DNA from: Tardiphaga sp051811025
GTDB taxonomy: Bacteria > Pseudomonadota > Alphaproteobacteria > Rhizobiales > Xanthobacteraceae
Direction: 5' to 3'
NCBI RefSeq assembly: GCF_051811025.1
Contig: NZ_JBPWQE010000001.1
Span: 5,270,001 to 5,334,000 of the forward strand
DNA: 64,000 nt
Shown piece by piece: positions 51,446-61,500 of the stretch (its first letter is position 1; the number at the start of each line of letters is the position of its first letter). The notes beneath the pieces are model-generated. The model had not been told where the DNA came from. It saw only the letters and a program-made list of their open reading frames with translations, and ran no database searches. A program made the position numbers and the translations under genes.

Positions 51446-51661
51446 TCATTCAGTTCGTGTGGCGACAGGCAGCCGCCGCTTCGCCAGCGCAATCGCGTCA
51501 CCGAGCACAGCGGCATCGCCGATATGATTGGCGAGGATCAGCACCAGCGCCGTATCGAGCGCCGCGCTTTGATCGTCGGTCAATCCGCGATGCGCCTCGA
51601 CAATCGCACGATAGGCGTCGTCGGGACTGGCGAAATTGGACGTCGTCGACAGCGCCGTCAT
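51446..51661 (-). CDS. DUF2783 small protein, probable partner of flavin hydroxylase
   Basis: A 71-residue acidic helical protein (DDAYRAIVEAHRGLT, SAALDTALVLILANHIGD) of the DUF2783 family. Its ATG overlaps the stop of the FAD hydroxylase (ATGA). The pairing of a flavin hydroxylase with a ~70-residue protein, beside homogentisate genes, recalls MhaA/MhaB, the 3-hydroxyphenylacetate 6-hydroxylase and its coupling protein of Pseudomonas putida. I infer the same role here; that MhaB belongs to DUF2783 is from memory and should be verified. Confidence 0.75.
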   Translation of the reverse strand: MTALSTTSNFASPDDAYRAIVEAHRGLTDDQSAALDTALVLILANHIGDAAVLGDAIALAKRRLPVATRTE

Positions 51662-53271
51662 GACGGCCTCCCGCAGGCACGCGCGACCGCAGCCTTGATC
51701 ACCTGCGGTGTTGGATGCCGGAAACGCGCGGCGATATAGCCATCGGGGCGCAGCAGATAGGCGTTTCCTGGATCGGCACCGTAGCGCGCCTTGAACAACC
51801 CGGTCTCGTCGCGCAGCGCCGCATCATCGCCGACGACCAGACGCGCCACGCCCTCGGGCAGTTCGATCGCCTGACCATCCGACTGCAACACGGTAAAGCC
51901 GCGGCCGGCTCCGGCGAAACATTCCGAGAGAAACACATGTGCGCCGTCATCGCTGACAAGCGGCACATCCGGCATATGCGCGCCCGGCTGCGGACCGACC
52001 GACCAGTCATCGCTATCGGCGGTCGAAAGCGGCGTCTGATAGACCGACGGCACGGACAGCCGCCCGCCATTGATCATCCGCTTGGCGAAATCAGCTTCTT
52101 TGGCGAGGGACAGCACGGCTTGCCGCATGCGCTGTTCCTGCTTCGAATGCGGCGCGATGAAATCCGTCGCATGGGTCGAGGCACGGATGTTCTCGTCCGC
52201 GGCCGGACCACGCTCGGCGTCATAGCTCGCCAGCAGCGACGTCGGCGCATCGCCCGCCAGCACCAGTGCCAGTTTCCATGCGATGTTCTCGGCATCTTCA
52301 AGGCCGGAATTGGCACCACGCGCGCCGAAGGGCGACACCTGATGCGCGGCGTCGCCGGCGAAGATCACGCGCTCATGCAGGAAGCGCTGCATGCGGCGGC
52401 ACTGGAATTTGTAGACCGAGATCCACTCGAAATCGAAATCGTCGTGGCCGAGCATGCGCGCGATGCGCGGACGTACTTTCTCCGGCCGCCGCTCCTCGGT
52501 GGGGTCTGCGTCCGGTCCGAGCTGCAGATCAATACGCCAGACATCATCGGGCTGACGATGCAGCAGTGCGGACTGGCCCGAATGGAACGGTGGATCGAAC
52601 CAGAACCAGCGCTCGGTTGGGAATTCCGCGGTCATCTTGACGTCGGCGATCAGGAACTGATCCTCGAACACCTCGCCAGAAAAATCCGCGCCGACCATGC
52701 CACGCAGGCCGGAGCGTGCGCCATCGCATGCGACGACGTAATCCGCGCGTAGCGTGTAAGGCCCGTCGGGCGTCTCGACGGTGAGTTCGGCGTGATCGTT
52801 GTGCTGAGCCAGCGCGATGACCTTGTTGCGCCAGCGCAGATCGATCTCCGGCAACTGGTGCACGCGATCAACCAGAAAGGATTCAGCGTAATATTGCTGC
52901 AGGTTGATGAAGGCGGGCATCTTGTGGCCGGTCTCGGGCAGCAGATCGAACTGGTAGAGCATGTCCGGTCCGAGAAAGATCTTGCCGACCTTCCACACCA
53001 CGCCCTTGTCGATCATGCGATCGGCGGCACCGAGACGGTCCCAATATTCGAGCGAGCGTTTGGAGAAACAGATGGCTCGCGAGCCATCGCCGATCCGATC
53101 GGCGTCGTCGACCAGCACCACGCGCTGGCCGCGCTGCGCCAGATCGATGGCCAGTGACAGGCCGACAGGGCCAGCGCCCACAATCACTACGGGATGACGC
53201 GCTGCATCAACAGCAGGGCGTGCCTGATCGGCATGGCGGCGATAGGCAAACTGGCGGACATGCTGCGCCAT
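51658..53271 (-). CDS. FAD-dependent aromatic hydroxylase (MhpA/MhaA-like)
   Basis: A class A flavoprotein monooxygenase of 537 residues. The N-terminal FAD motif GAGPVGLSLAIDLAQRG (about 32-48), the DG motif CDGARSGLRG and the GD motif FAGDAAHQVSPFGARGANSG (about 313-332) are all present, with a C-terminal thioredoxin-like extension. It hydroxylates a phenolic ring using NAD(P)H and O2. The operon with hmgA points to a product of homogentisate, for instance from 3-hydroxyphenylacetate. It is the promoter-proximal gene, divergent from a MarR regulator. Confidence 0.87.
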   Translation of the reverse strand: MAQHVRQFAYRRHADQARPAVDAARHPVVIVGAGPVGLSLAIDLAQRGQRVVLVDDADRIGDGSRAICFSKRSLEYWDRLGAADRMIDKGVVWKVGKIFLGPDMLYQFDLLPETGHKMPAFINLQQYYAESFLVDRVHQLPEIDLRWRNKVIALAQHNDHAELTVETPDGPYTLRADYVVACDGARSGLRGMVGADFSGEVFEDQFLIADVKMTAEFPTERWFWFDPPFHSGQSALLHRQPDDVWRIDLQLGPDADPTEERRPEKVRPRIARMLGHDDFDFEWISVYKFQCRRMQRFLHERVIFAGDAAHQVSPFGARGANSGLEDAENIAWKLALVLAGDAPTSLLASYDAERGPAADENIRASTHATDFIAPHSKQEQRMRQAVLSLAKEADFAKRMINGGRLSVPSVYQTPLSTADSDDWSVGPQPGAHMPDVPLVSDDGAHVFLSECFAGAGRGFTVLQSDGQAIELPEGVARLVVGDDAALRDETGLFKARYGADPGNAYLLRPDGYIAARFRHPTPQVIKAAVARACGRPS

Positions 53272-53346
53272 GGCTCAACCCCTGCCCTGCAACTGGATGC
53301 ATTTTCGGATCAACGCTGGTCTGGCCAACGGACCGCACTCCCTCTA

Positions 53347-53370
53347 AGATAGTCTCATTTGCAACCATCT
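53347..53370. promoter_or_regulatory. Putative MarR operator in front of hmg operon
   Basis: AGATAGT ... AACCATCT form an imperfect inverted repeat with a nine-base centre, in the 144-base gap between the divergent FAD hydroxylase and MarR genes. It is placed to repress both promoters. Release by homogentisate or hydroxyphenylacetate is plausible but inferred. Confidence 0.5.
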
Positions 53371-53415
53371 AAACGCCGGACCCGTGGCGGCGTCAACAGC
53401 AGAATCGGTGGCTCC

Positions 53416-53889
53416 GTGGCAAAATTCGACCTGTTTCAGTTCGTTCCGTTCCGGCTGAACCGGCTGGCCGCGGAGGTCAGCGCCGCATTGTCCGACGAAT
53501 ATCAGGTACGCTATGGGCTCGACATTCCGGAATGGCGCGTCATCGCCACGCTGGGCTTTCGCGACGACGCCTGCAGCGCGCAGTTCATTTCGCAATGCAC
53601 ACGCACGCATAAATCCACCATCAGCCGCGCGGTCACCGCCCTGCTGGAACGCGAACTCATCGAGCGCGTCGAGAACGAAGATGATCGCCGCGCCTTCGAA
53701 CTGCGTCTCTCCGCGAAAGGCATCGCGCTCTATGAAGAGCTGATCCCGCGCCTGCTGCACAAGGAACGCGACATCCTGTCATGCCTGACGGCGCAAGAGC
53801 GCAAGGATTTCGCCGCCACACTCGGCAAGATCGAGCGTAGCCTTGAGCTCGTACAGACACGGCATGGGCAAAAAGCTGGCGCCTACTAA
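53416..53889 (+). CDS. MarR-family regulator
   Basis: A 157-residue winged-helix repressor. The DNA-binding part includes EWRVIATLGF, THKSTISRAVTALLERELIERV and the wing ENEDDRRAFELRLSAKG. It begins with dimerisation helices (DLFQFVPFRLNRLAAEVSAAL). I choose a GTG at 53416; a TTG at 53359 would lengthen it with an unlikely leader. It is divergent from the homogentisate operon and is the likely local regulator. Confidence 0.9.
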   Translation: MAKFDLFQFVPFRLNRLAAEVSAALSDEYQVRYGLDIPEWRVIATLGFRDDACSAQFISQCTRTHKSTISRAVTALLERELIERVENEDDRRAFELRLSAKGIALYEELIPRLLHKERDILSCLTAQERKDFAATLGKIERSLELVQTRHGQKAGAY

Positions 53890-53903
53890 GGCGCGCGTTC
53901 TTC

Positions 53904-53927
53904 CCTCGCCCCGCGTGCGGGGAGAGG
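53904..53927. terminator. Hairpin between convergent marR and MBL genes
   Basis: CCTCGCCCCGC and GCGGGGAGAGG pair with one mismatch. It lies in the 45-base convergent gap. It resembles 37684-37707, suggesting a recurring bidirectional terminator-like repeat. Confidence 0.5.
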
Positions 53928-53934
53928 TCAGAAG

Positions 53935-54747
53935 CTAACCTGTTACGAAAGAGCGCGAGGGCGCCACATGCAGCGCATAGGCATCGGCCTTGCTGCCCTC
54001 AACACGCGGATAGAGCTCGCGCACCAGCGGATCATGGCCGGGAATAATACGATCAGGGTGGCCGGCAAGGCGCTCGCAGGTGGTCCAGCCGTCGCACATG
54101 TCGCCGATATTGTAGACGATCGGAAACGGGCTGCGGCGCTGCATATTACCGTAATAATGCGAGGCGTCCGAGGCGAGCACCACCGGGCCGCGCGCGGTTT
54201 GCACGCGCACGATCTGCAGACCATCGGAATGGCCACCAACGCGGTGCAGTGTGACGCCCGGCGCAACCTCGCCATCGCCATTATGGAACGTGACGCGTTC
54301 ATTGAACACGTGTCGCACCATCAGCGTGACGTCCTCCGCCGAGAACGGATGCCGCAGTAGCCCGTTGCACATGCAGCGGCCCGTCGCGTAGCTCATCTCG
54401 CGGTCCTGCAGATGGAACCGGGCATTGGGGAGACGATCGAGATTGCCGGCATGGTCGTAATGCAAATGCGTGACGATGACGTCGCGGATGTCTGCCGCGC
54501 GCACGCCGAAATCGGCCAGCGCGTCGATGGGATTGATCGTGAGCTTACGGCTGCGCTCCTTCGAAGCGGCTTCGTTGAAGCCGGTATCGACAAGGATGTC
54601 GCGGCCACCGCCGCGGATCAGCCAGACGAAATAATCGAGATCGGCCGCTGCAGTCTCATGGGGATCGGGGGCGAGATAATTCATCTGCGGCGTCCGCGGC
54701 GTCATCGTGGCATAGCGGATCGCATAGATTTCGTAAGTCGCGCTCAT
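53935..54747 (-). CDS. N-acyl-homoserine-lactonase-like MBL hydrolase
   Basis: A 270-residue MBL-fold enzyme with complete metal sites: H94, H96, D98 and H99 in THLHYDHAGN, H173 in GGHSDG, D194 in LASDAS and H238 in IPGHDP. NYLAPDPHETAAADLDYFVW and VDTGFNEA resemble AHL lactonases of the AttM/BlcC class, but related enzymes cleave other lactones or esters. The ATG at 54747 follows GGGACGA. It is monocistronic. No quorum-sensing genes lie in the window, so the lactone it uses is uncertain. Confidence 0.82.
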   Translation of the reverse strand: MSATYEIYAIRYATMTPRTPQMNYLAPDPHETAAADLDYFVWLIRGGGRDILVDTGFNEAASKERSRKLTINPIDALADFGVRAADIRDVIVTHLHYDHAGNLDRLPNARFHLQDREMSYATGRCMCNGLLRHPFSAEDVTLMVRHVFNERVTFHNGDGEVAPGVTLHRVGGHSDGLQIVRVQTARGPVVLASDASHYYGNMQRRSPFPIVYNIGDMCDGWTTCERLAGHPDRIIPGHDPLVRELYPRVEGSKADAYALHVAPSRSFVTG

Positions 54748-55014
54748 TCGTCCCGTCCCGTTCCTGGTCGTTGTTGTGCGCAACAAGCCATCGCCACCGG
54801 AAAAGGTCAAACCGTTCCAGCCACCGGAATGACCGGGAACCGGGACTGCAGCGACAACGCCAGACGCGTGATGAATTGACGCGATAGCTGCTGCCCACGC
54901 CGCACGTTGACAGCCGCGATCACGCCGGTTTGATAATGCGAATGGCGTGGATTAGTGTCGCTGCGGCGCAAGCCTCAGCTTGGACAGCGCCCTCAAGTCT
55001 GGACTGGTTTCATT

Positions 55015-56523
55015 ATGAAAATGCGCATTGCTCTGATCGCTCTCCTGACGTTTGCCGCCACGCCCATCTGGCAGGCCTCCGCCGCGGAAGATCGGACCCA
55101 CCGGATCGCACTGGTGATCGGCAATGCGAAATATCCGGACGCCGAGGCTCCACTCAAGGAGCCTATCAACGACGCCCGCGACGTCGCCGCCGAATTGAAG
55201 CGCGACGGATTTGAGGTCGATACCGGCGAAAACCTCGGCGGTGATGGCATGCGCCGGGCGCTCGACAAATTCTACGGCAAGGTGAAGCCCGGCTCGGTAG
55301 CCCTGGTATTCTTCAGCGGCTTCGGCATCCAGTCGGCGCGGCAGAGCTACATGATCCCGGTCGATGCCCAGATCTGGACCGAGCCCGACGTGCGCCGCGA
55401 CGGCTTCAGCCTCGAGACCGTGCTGGGCGAGATCAATGGCCGCGGCGCCGGCGTCAAGATTGCGCTTTTGGACGCATCTCGCCGCAATCCGTTCGAACGC
55501 CGGTTCCGCAGCTTCTCCGCCGGACTCGCTCCGGTGATCGCACCGAGCGGCACGCTTGTGATGTATTCGGCTGCACTTAGCTCCGTGGTCAGCGATGGCG
55601 GCGGTGATCACGGGTTGTTTGTCAGCGAATTGCTGAAGGAAATCCGGGTTCCAGATCTCACCGCCGAGCAGACGCTGAACCGGACCCGCGTCAACGTCAC
55701 CCGCGCGTCGCGCAGCGAACAGGTGCCGTGGATTTCCTCGTCGCTGGCAGAAGACTTCTCTTTCATAGCGGGAACGCGCCCGGCATCAGCGCCTGTGGCG
55801 GAAGCCAAACCGGCCGATCCGGCGCCGGCTGCGACGCCACGCCCCTCTGCTGTGGCCAAGCCGGAAGTCGTCGCCGCACCTGCGGCTCCTGCACCTTCAC
55901 CTGCACCTGCTACATCCACGCCGGCCGCTCCAGCAGCAGCGCCTGCGCCGGCCGCGGCACCGACTCCTGCCCCCGCCGTCGCCGCCGAAGTGCCCCGTGA
56001 CGAAAACAAGATCCTGCTGGCGCTGGCGGAGGATCCGACCGTCAAATCGCTGAACGTCAAGCTGACCGATAATCCGGAAGACGCCGGCGCGCTGTATCGC
56101 CGTGGCCAAGTCTATGCCAGCAAAGGCGCCTATTCCGCGGCGATCAAGGATTTCGACGCCACGATCAAACTGAATCCCAAGGATGTCGAGGCCTACAACA
56201 ACCGTTGCTGGGCACGCACCGTGACCGGCGACCTCGCCGCCGCGCTCAAGGACTGCAACGAGGCCCTGCGCCTGCGCCCGAATTTCGTCGATGCGCTGGA
56301 CAGCCGCGGCCTGGTCAATCTCAAGAACGGCCAGAGCAAGAATGCGATTGCGGATTTCGACGCTGCGCTGAAGATCAATCCGCAGCTGACCTCATCGCTC
56401 TATGGCCGCGGCCTGGCCAAACATCGCCTTGGCCAGACCGCTGAAGGCGATCTCGACATCACCAATGCCAAGGCCATGGACCCGGACATCGTCAAGGAAT
56501 TTGCCGGCTACGGCGTCCGATAG
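55015..56523 (+). CDS. Exported caspase-fold (pseudocaspase) protein with TPR repeats
   Basis: A 502-residue protein. Signal peptide about 1-23 (RIALIALLTFAATPIWQASA). The caspase-fold domain (about 28-250) starts IALVIGNAKYPD. The catalytic His motif (usually AGHG) is SGFG, with F103 in the His position; the Cys motif (usually DACR) is DASR, with S155. Both dyad residues are lost, so protease activity is not expected. A Pro/Ala-rich linker (about 255-345) leads to about four TPR units (about 360-495; LYRRGQVYASKGAYSAAIKD, AYNNRCWARTVTGDLAAAL). It opens the locus of an OmpA-like protein, RND pump and second pseudocaspase. A binding or scaffold role is inferred. Confidence 0.88.
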   Translation: MKMRIALIALLTFAATPIWQASAAEDRTHRIALVIGNAKYPDAEAPLKEPINDARDVAAELKRDGFEVDTGENLGGDGMRRALDKFYGKVKPGSVALVFFSGFGIQSARQSYMIPVDAQIWTEPDVRRDGFSLETVLGEINGRGAGVKIALLDASRRNPFERRFRSFSAGLAPVIAPSGTLVMYSAALSSVVSDGGGDHGLFVSELLKEIRVPDLTAEQTLNRTRVNVTRASRSEQVPWISSSLAEDFSFIAGTRPASAPVAEAKPADPAPAATPRPSAVAKPEVVAAPAAPAPSPAPATSTPAAPAAAPAPAAAPTPAPAVAAEVPRDENKILLALAEDPTVKSLNVKLTDNPEDAGALYRRGQVYASKGAYSAAIKDFDATIKLNPKDVEAYNNRCWARTVTGDLAAALKDCNEALRLRPNFVDALDSRGLVNLKNGQSKNAIADFDAALKINPQLTSSLYGRGLAKHRLGQTAEGDLDITNAKAMDPDIVKEFAGYGVR

Positions 56524-56575
56524 CACGGCGTGCGATAGCACTGCCTCCGGTGATCCCCAGAGGTCACCGGAATTT

Positions 56576-56622
56576 CGCAGGAAAGCCGCAAGAAATCGCA
56601 GGAAAATCGCAGGAAATCCGCA
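56576..56622 (+). repeat. Helically phased direct repeats upstream of OmpA-like gene
   Basis: Five CGCA-cored units begin at 56576, 56587, 56597, 56608 and 56619, that is 10-11 bases (one helical turn) apart. The best copies read TCGCAGGAAA. They lie about 140-180 bases before the OmpA-like gene start. They could be a regulator-binding array or a slippage-prone repeat; seen directly, role unknown. Confidence 0.7.
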
Positions 56623-56757
56623 CGCCCGGTTTGAACCTCCGGCGCGCGAGCGGACACTATTGATGGCAAGCCGGAAGCCATCCTGAAGCGATCCGGCACC
56701 AGATTTTGTTGGATTTGATTCAAGCGCGTTTCGCGCGACTAAATGAAGGATGCACCC

Positions 56758-57414
56758 ATGTCGAACACATCCGCACGCCCTAGCTTCAAGGCCCTTCGCA
56801 CGATCGCCATGATCAGCGTCGCCCTGTCGCTGACCGCAGGCATTGCCGCGGCGGCTGAGGAAGTGACCTCCGATCAGATCCTGCGCGCATTGGCACCGAA
56901 GAAGCCTCTGACCCGCGGTCTGTCGATGACGCCGCCGGCCGAGCCGGCCGTCAATGCCGCCGAAGGCAAGTTCGTCGACTCCCTTCGCAATCGCAGCACG
57001 CGGTCGCTGTCGATCGGCGAGCGCGAGCAGATCGCCGCCGTCGCCCAGACCAAGCCGGCGATCGATCTGGAAATTACCTTCGACTATAACTCGGCGAATA
57101 TCAGCAAGAAGTCGCTGTCCTCGGTGCAGGCCCTTGGCAAAGCGCTGAGCAGCGAAGACCTCAAGGGCGCGACCTTCGTGGTCGCCGGCCATACCGACGC
57201 CGTCGGCGGCGAAGAATACAACCAGGATCTCTCCGAGCGCCGCGCTGATGCCATCAAGCGCTATCTGACGGACAAATACGGCATCGCCGGCGCCGACCTC
57301 GTCACCGTCGGTTATGGCAAGGGCAAGCCGAAGGCCGGCGTTGCGCCGACCGATCCGTCCAACCGCCGCGTTCAGGTGGTGAACATGGCGAACAAGACCA
57401 CCGCATCCCAATAG
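56758..57414 (+). CDS. OmpA-family peptidoglycan-binding protein
   Basis: A 218-residue exported protein with a long signal sequence (about 1-37, IAMISVALSLTAGIAAAA). A short spacer with LTRGLSMTPP follows, then the OmpA C-terminal domain (about 100-215): ITFDYNSANIS, VVAGHTDAVGGEEYNQDLSE and NRRVQVVN. It lacks a beta-barrel and probably sits in the periplasm on peptidoglycan. I choose the ATG at 56758 because GAAGGA lies eight bases upstream. It lies between the first pseudocaspase and the RND operon, same strand. Confidence 0.88.
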   Translation: MSNTSARPSFKALRTIAMISVALSLTAGIAAAAEEVTSDQILRALAPKKPLTRGLSMTPPAEPAVNAAEGKFVDSLRNRSTRSLSIGEREQIAAVAQTKPAIDLEITFDYNSANISKKSLSSVQALGKALSSEDLKGATFVVAGHTDAVGGEEYNQDLSERRADAIKRYLTDKYGIAGADLVTVGYGKGKPKAGVAPTDPSNRRVQVVNMANKTTASQ

Positions 57415-57587
57415 AGCTCGGTGGTACCTCCGAGCTTGCTGCGGATTGCCGCACCACTGCGTTCCGCGCCACGCGGGACGCTGTTTGCTGTGGTGATCGC
57501 GGATATCCTGTATAGATTGCCCCGACCTGCCGCCGCACCGATCGAATGCCCCTGGTGCTCCGTAATACCAAGTGGATCGATCTCGCA

Positions 57588-58508
57588 ATGAAGGCTTTTG
57601 CCTGCTTCTCCCCGTCTCTCGCATGTCTGTCGCTGGCGGCCACCATGGTCGCAACCACCTCTATCGGCTTCGCCGCTGAACCCGCACCCGCCAGCTCCGC
57701 CTCGCCGAATGGCGCCATGGTGATCGTCGCCAAGGCCACCAATGCCTGCTTCTCCGATCTCGTGCGGGTAACCGGCTTCGTGGTTCCGCGCCGCGAGGCC
57801 GTGGTCGGCGTAGAGACCGAAGGTTCAAAGGTCTCCGAAGTGCTGGTCCGCGAAGGCGACACGGTCACCGAGAACCAGGAACTGGCTCGGCTGATACCCC
57901 CGCCGACAGCAGGTAATGCACGCCCGAATCCGGTGACGCTGCGCGCCCCCGCGGCAGGTCTGATTACCTCCGTGAACACCATCGTCGGCGCACCGGCCTC
58001 GCCGCAGGCCGGGCCGATGTTCAGGATCGCCATCAACAACGAACTCGAGCTCGATGCGGAAGTGCCGAGCATCCACATCCTCAAGCTCAACCCCGGCGTC
58101 ACGGCGCGGATCAGCCGCGACGATCAGCCCGATATTTTCGGCAAGGTGCGGCTGGTATCGCCACAGATCGACCGCGTGACACAGCTCGGCCATGTCCGGC
58201 TGTCACTGGCCGCCAATCCGTCCATCAAAGTGGGTGTCTTCGCCCGCGCCAGCATCGACGCCAAGCGAAGCTGCGGCGTCGCGATCCCGCGCTCGGCGAT
58301 CGAGCACTTCACCGTGCAAGTGGTGAAGGGCAACACCATTGAAACCCGCCGCGTGAAGGTGGGGCTGGTGTCTGACACGTCGACGGAAATTCTCGAAGGC
58401 GTCGAGGTGGGCGACATCGTCGTTGCCGACGCCGGCACATCACTTCATGACGGCGACAAGGTCCAGACCATGTTCGTCGATGACCTTGATCGATCGCGGG
58501 TGCGTTAA
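57588..58508 (+). CDS. RND efflux adaptor (MFP) subunit, hairpin-less, first copy
   Basis: A 306-residue periplasmic adaptor. A signal peptide spans about 1-29. The lipoyl half-motifs (VSEVLVREGDTVTENQELAR, VTLRAPAAGLITSV) are separated by only about 15 residues, so the long alpha-helical hairpin of AcrA-type adaptors is missing. A beta-barrel domain and a membrane-proximal domain follow. Two cysteines, C54 (ACFSD) and C229 (SCGVAIP), are matched in the second adaptor and may form a disulfide. The start (57588 versus in-frame 57546) is chosen for the signal peptide. Its stop overlaps the pump start (TAATG). Confidence 0.87.
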   Translation: MKAFACFSPSLACLSLAATMVATTSIGFAAEPAPASSASPNGAMVIVAKATNACFSDLVRVTGFVVPRREAVVGVETEGSKVSEVLVREGDTVTENQELARLIPPPTAGNARPNPVTLRAPAAGLITSVNTIVGAPASPQAGPMFRIAINNELELDAEVPSIHILKLNPGVTARISRDDQPDIFGKVRLVSPQIDRVTQLGHVRLSLAANPSIKVGVFARASIDAKRSCGVAIPRSAIEHFTVQVVKGNTIETRRVKVGLVSDTSTEILEGVEVGDIVVADAGTSLHDGDKVQTMFVDDLDRSRVR

Positions 58509-61500
58509 TGGCAATGAATATCTCGGCATGGTCGATCCGCCATCCGCTTCCGTCCATCGTCTTCTCGATCATTCTTCTGGTGCTCGGCTGGATCAGCTTC
58601 ACCAAGCTGGCGATCACGCGGCTACCGAGCGCAGACATTCCGGTGATCTCGGTCGCCGTCTCGCAATTCGGCGCGGCGCCCGCGGAACTTGAAGCGCAGG
58701 TCACAAAGACCATCGAAGACGGCGTCTCCGGCGTCGAAGGCGTACGGCACATCTCGTCGTCGATCACTGACGGCCTGTCCGTCACGACCGTGCAATTCGC
58801 GCTGGAAACCAATACCGATCGCGCGCTGAACGACGTCAAGGACGCTGTGACGCGCGTGCGCGCCAATCTCCCGCAAAATGTCAACGAGCCGCTGATCCAG
58901 CGCGTCGACGTGATCGGCCTGCCAATCGTCACCTATGCGGCGATCTCGCCGGGCAAGACGCCGGAGCAGCTATCATGGTTCGTCGACGACGTGGTGAAGC
59001 GCGCGCTGCAGGGCGTGCGCAACGTCGCCCAGGTCGAGCGCATCGGCGGCGTCGAGCGCGAAATCCTCGTCTCGCTCGATCCCGACCGCTTGCAGGCCGC
59101 AGGCCTTACCGCCGTCGATGTCTCCAGACGCCTGCGCGGCACCAATGTGGACCTTGCCGGCGGCCGTGCCGAAATTGGCAAGAACGATCAGGCGATCCGG
59201 ACACTGGCGGGCGCCAAGACGCTGAACGAACTCGCCGGCACCATGATCAGCCTGCCCTCCGGCGGCGAGGTGCGACTTGAAGATCTCGGCACGGTCACCG
59301 ACACCATCGCCGACCGGCGCACCTTTGCGCGTTTTAACGGCGAGCCGGTGGTGGCGCTGGGCATCAAGCGGTCCAAGGGCGCCAGCGACGTGGTGGTCGC
59401 GGCGGCTGTCCAGAAGCGCATCGACGCGCTGAAAGCCTCTTACCCCGACGTCGACCTGAAGCTGATCGACACGTCGGTGGACTTCACAAAGGGCAATTAC
59501 GAAGCTGCGATCTCGACCCTGTTTGAAGGTGCGGCGCTCGCTGTCATCGTGGTGTTCTTCTTCCTGCGCGATCTGCGCGCCACGGTCATCGCCGCGATCT
59601 CACTGCCGCTGTCGATCTTCCCGGCCTTCTGGGCGATGGACCTGCTCGGCTTCTCGCTCAACCTCGTGAGTTTCCTCGCCATCACGCTCTCGACAGGCAT
59701 TCTCGTCGATGACGCCATCGTCGAGATCGAAAATATCGTGCGGCATATGCGGATGGGCAAATCGCCGTATCGCGCCGCGCTGGAAGCGGCCGACGAAATC
59801 GGCCTCGCCGTGATCGCCATCAGCCTCACCATTATCGCGATCTTTGTCCCGGCCAGCTTCATGTCCGGCATCGCCGGACAATTCTTCAAGCAGTTCGGCA
59901 TCACCGTGTCGGTACAGGTATTCTTCTCACTATTGGCGGCACGCTTCGTCACGCCTGTGCTGGCCGCGTACTTCCTGAAAGATCACAAGCACAACGACCC
60001 GCCGCCCGGGCGCATCCTGCAGGCTTACAACAAGCTCGTGACCCTGTCGGTGAAACGCTACTACGTGACGGTTCTGTTCGGTCTCGCCGTCTTCGCACTG
60101 TCGATCTGGAGCATCCAGCTGCTGCCGCAGGGCTTCCTGCCGGCCCAGGACACGGCGCGTTCGCTGATGGCGATGGAATTGCCACCGGGATCGCAGCTCG
60201 CTTACACCGAGAAAGTCACAGAAGACATCGTCGCACGGCTCCGCAAGCGACCTGAGGTGAAGAGCGTGTTCGTCGATGGCGGTCACGTTCCGCCCGGCAC
60301 CTATGAAGTGCGGCGCGCGGCTCTGATCATCAACTACACCCCAAAGAGCGAACGCGACAGCGCACATACACAGCGCCTGCTCGAACTCGATATCAGCAAG
60401 GAACTCGAAAGCGTTCCGGATATCCGTTACTGGTTCCTCGACGAAAACGGACTGCGTGCCATCTCGCTGGTGGTGACCGGTACCGACAGCAATATCGTCG
60501 CCAATGTCGCCAGCGAACTGGCGACGCAGATGAAGCGCATTCCGCTGATCTCCAACGTGATCTCGGAAACTTCGCTGGATCGTCCTGAGCTGCGGGTGCA
60601 GCCGCGCGCCGATCTAGCGGCACGGCTCGGCGTCTCCACCGAGAGTCTGTCGGAAACCATCCGCGTCGCCACCATCGGCGACGTTGGTCCCGCTCTGGCG
60701 AAATTCGATGCCGGCGATCGCCTGGTGCCGATCCGCGTGCAGCTGGAAGATACCGCGCGCGCCGACTTCCAGATCCTCGAACAGTTGCGGGTGCCACTTG
60801 GCGGCGGACGTGGCGGCGTGCCGCTATCCGTGGTCGCCGACATCAAGCTCGACCAGGGACCGACCAGCATCAACCGCTACGACAGGGAACGTCAGGCCAC
60901 CGTGGCCGCGGATCTCGTGGGCACCGCCGCACTCGGCGATGCCCTGAAGAAGATCTACGAACTGCCGGTCATGAAGAGCCTGCCGAAGAATGTGAGCGTC
61001 AAGCAGTCCGGCGACGCCGAAAGCCTGAACGAACTCGCGGATGGCTTCGCCACCGCGATCTCGGCAGGCCTGATGATGGTCTATGCGGTGCTGGTGCTGC
61101 TGTTCGGTACTTTCCTGCAGCCGATCACCATCCTGTTCTCTCTGCCCCTATCCATCGGCGGCGCGATCCTGGCGCTGCTGTTGACTGGAAAGCAACTGAC
61201 GACACCGGTCTGGATCGGCATCCTGATGCTGATGGGCATTGTCACCAAGAACGCCATCATGCTGGTGGAATTTGCCGTGGAAGCCATTCGCGAAGGTAAG
61301 CCGCGAGAAGTCGCGATCATCGATGCCGGCATGAAGCGCGCGCGGCCGATCGTGATGACCACCGTTGCCATGGTCGCTGGCATGATGCCGTCTGCACTGG
61401 CCTTCGGCGCCGGCGGCGAGTTCCGCTCGCCGATGGCGCTTGCTATCATTGGCGGGCTGATCTTCTCGACGGCGCTGTCGCTGCTGTTCGTGCCGGCGAT

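Noticed and set aside
53935..54747. Quorum-quenching system
   Set aside because: The lactonase-like gene stands alone; without luxI/luxR genes or substrate data, the family assignment is as far as the sequence goes.
55015..56523. Active caspase/metacaspase protease
   Set aside because: The His and Cys positions are Phe103 and Ser155, so the usual catalytic dyad is missing.
56521..56545. Short duplication CGATAGCAC around the stop of the TPR pseudocaspase
   Set aside because: Two copies of nine bases just after the stop are too short and too close to support more than local slippage.
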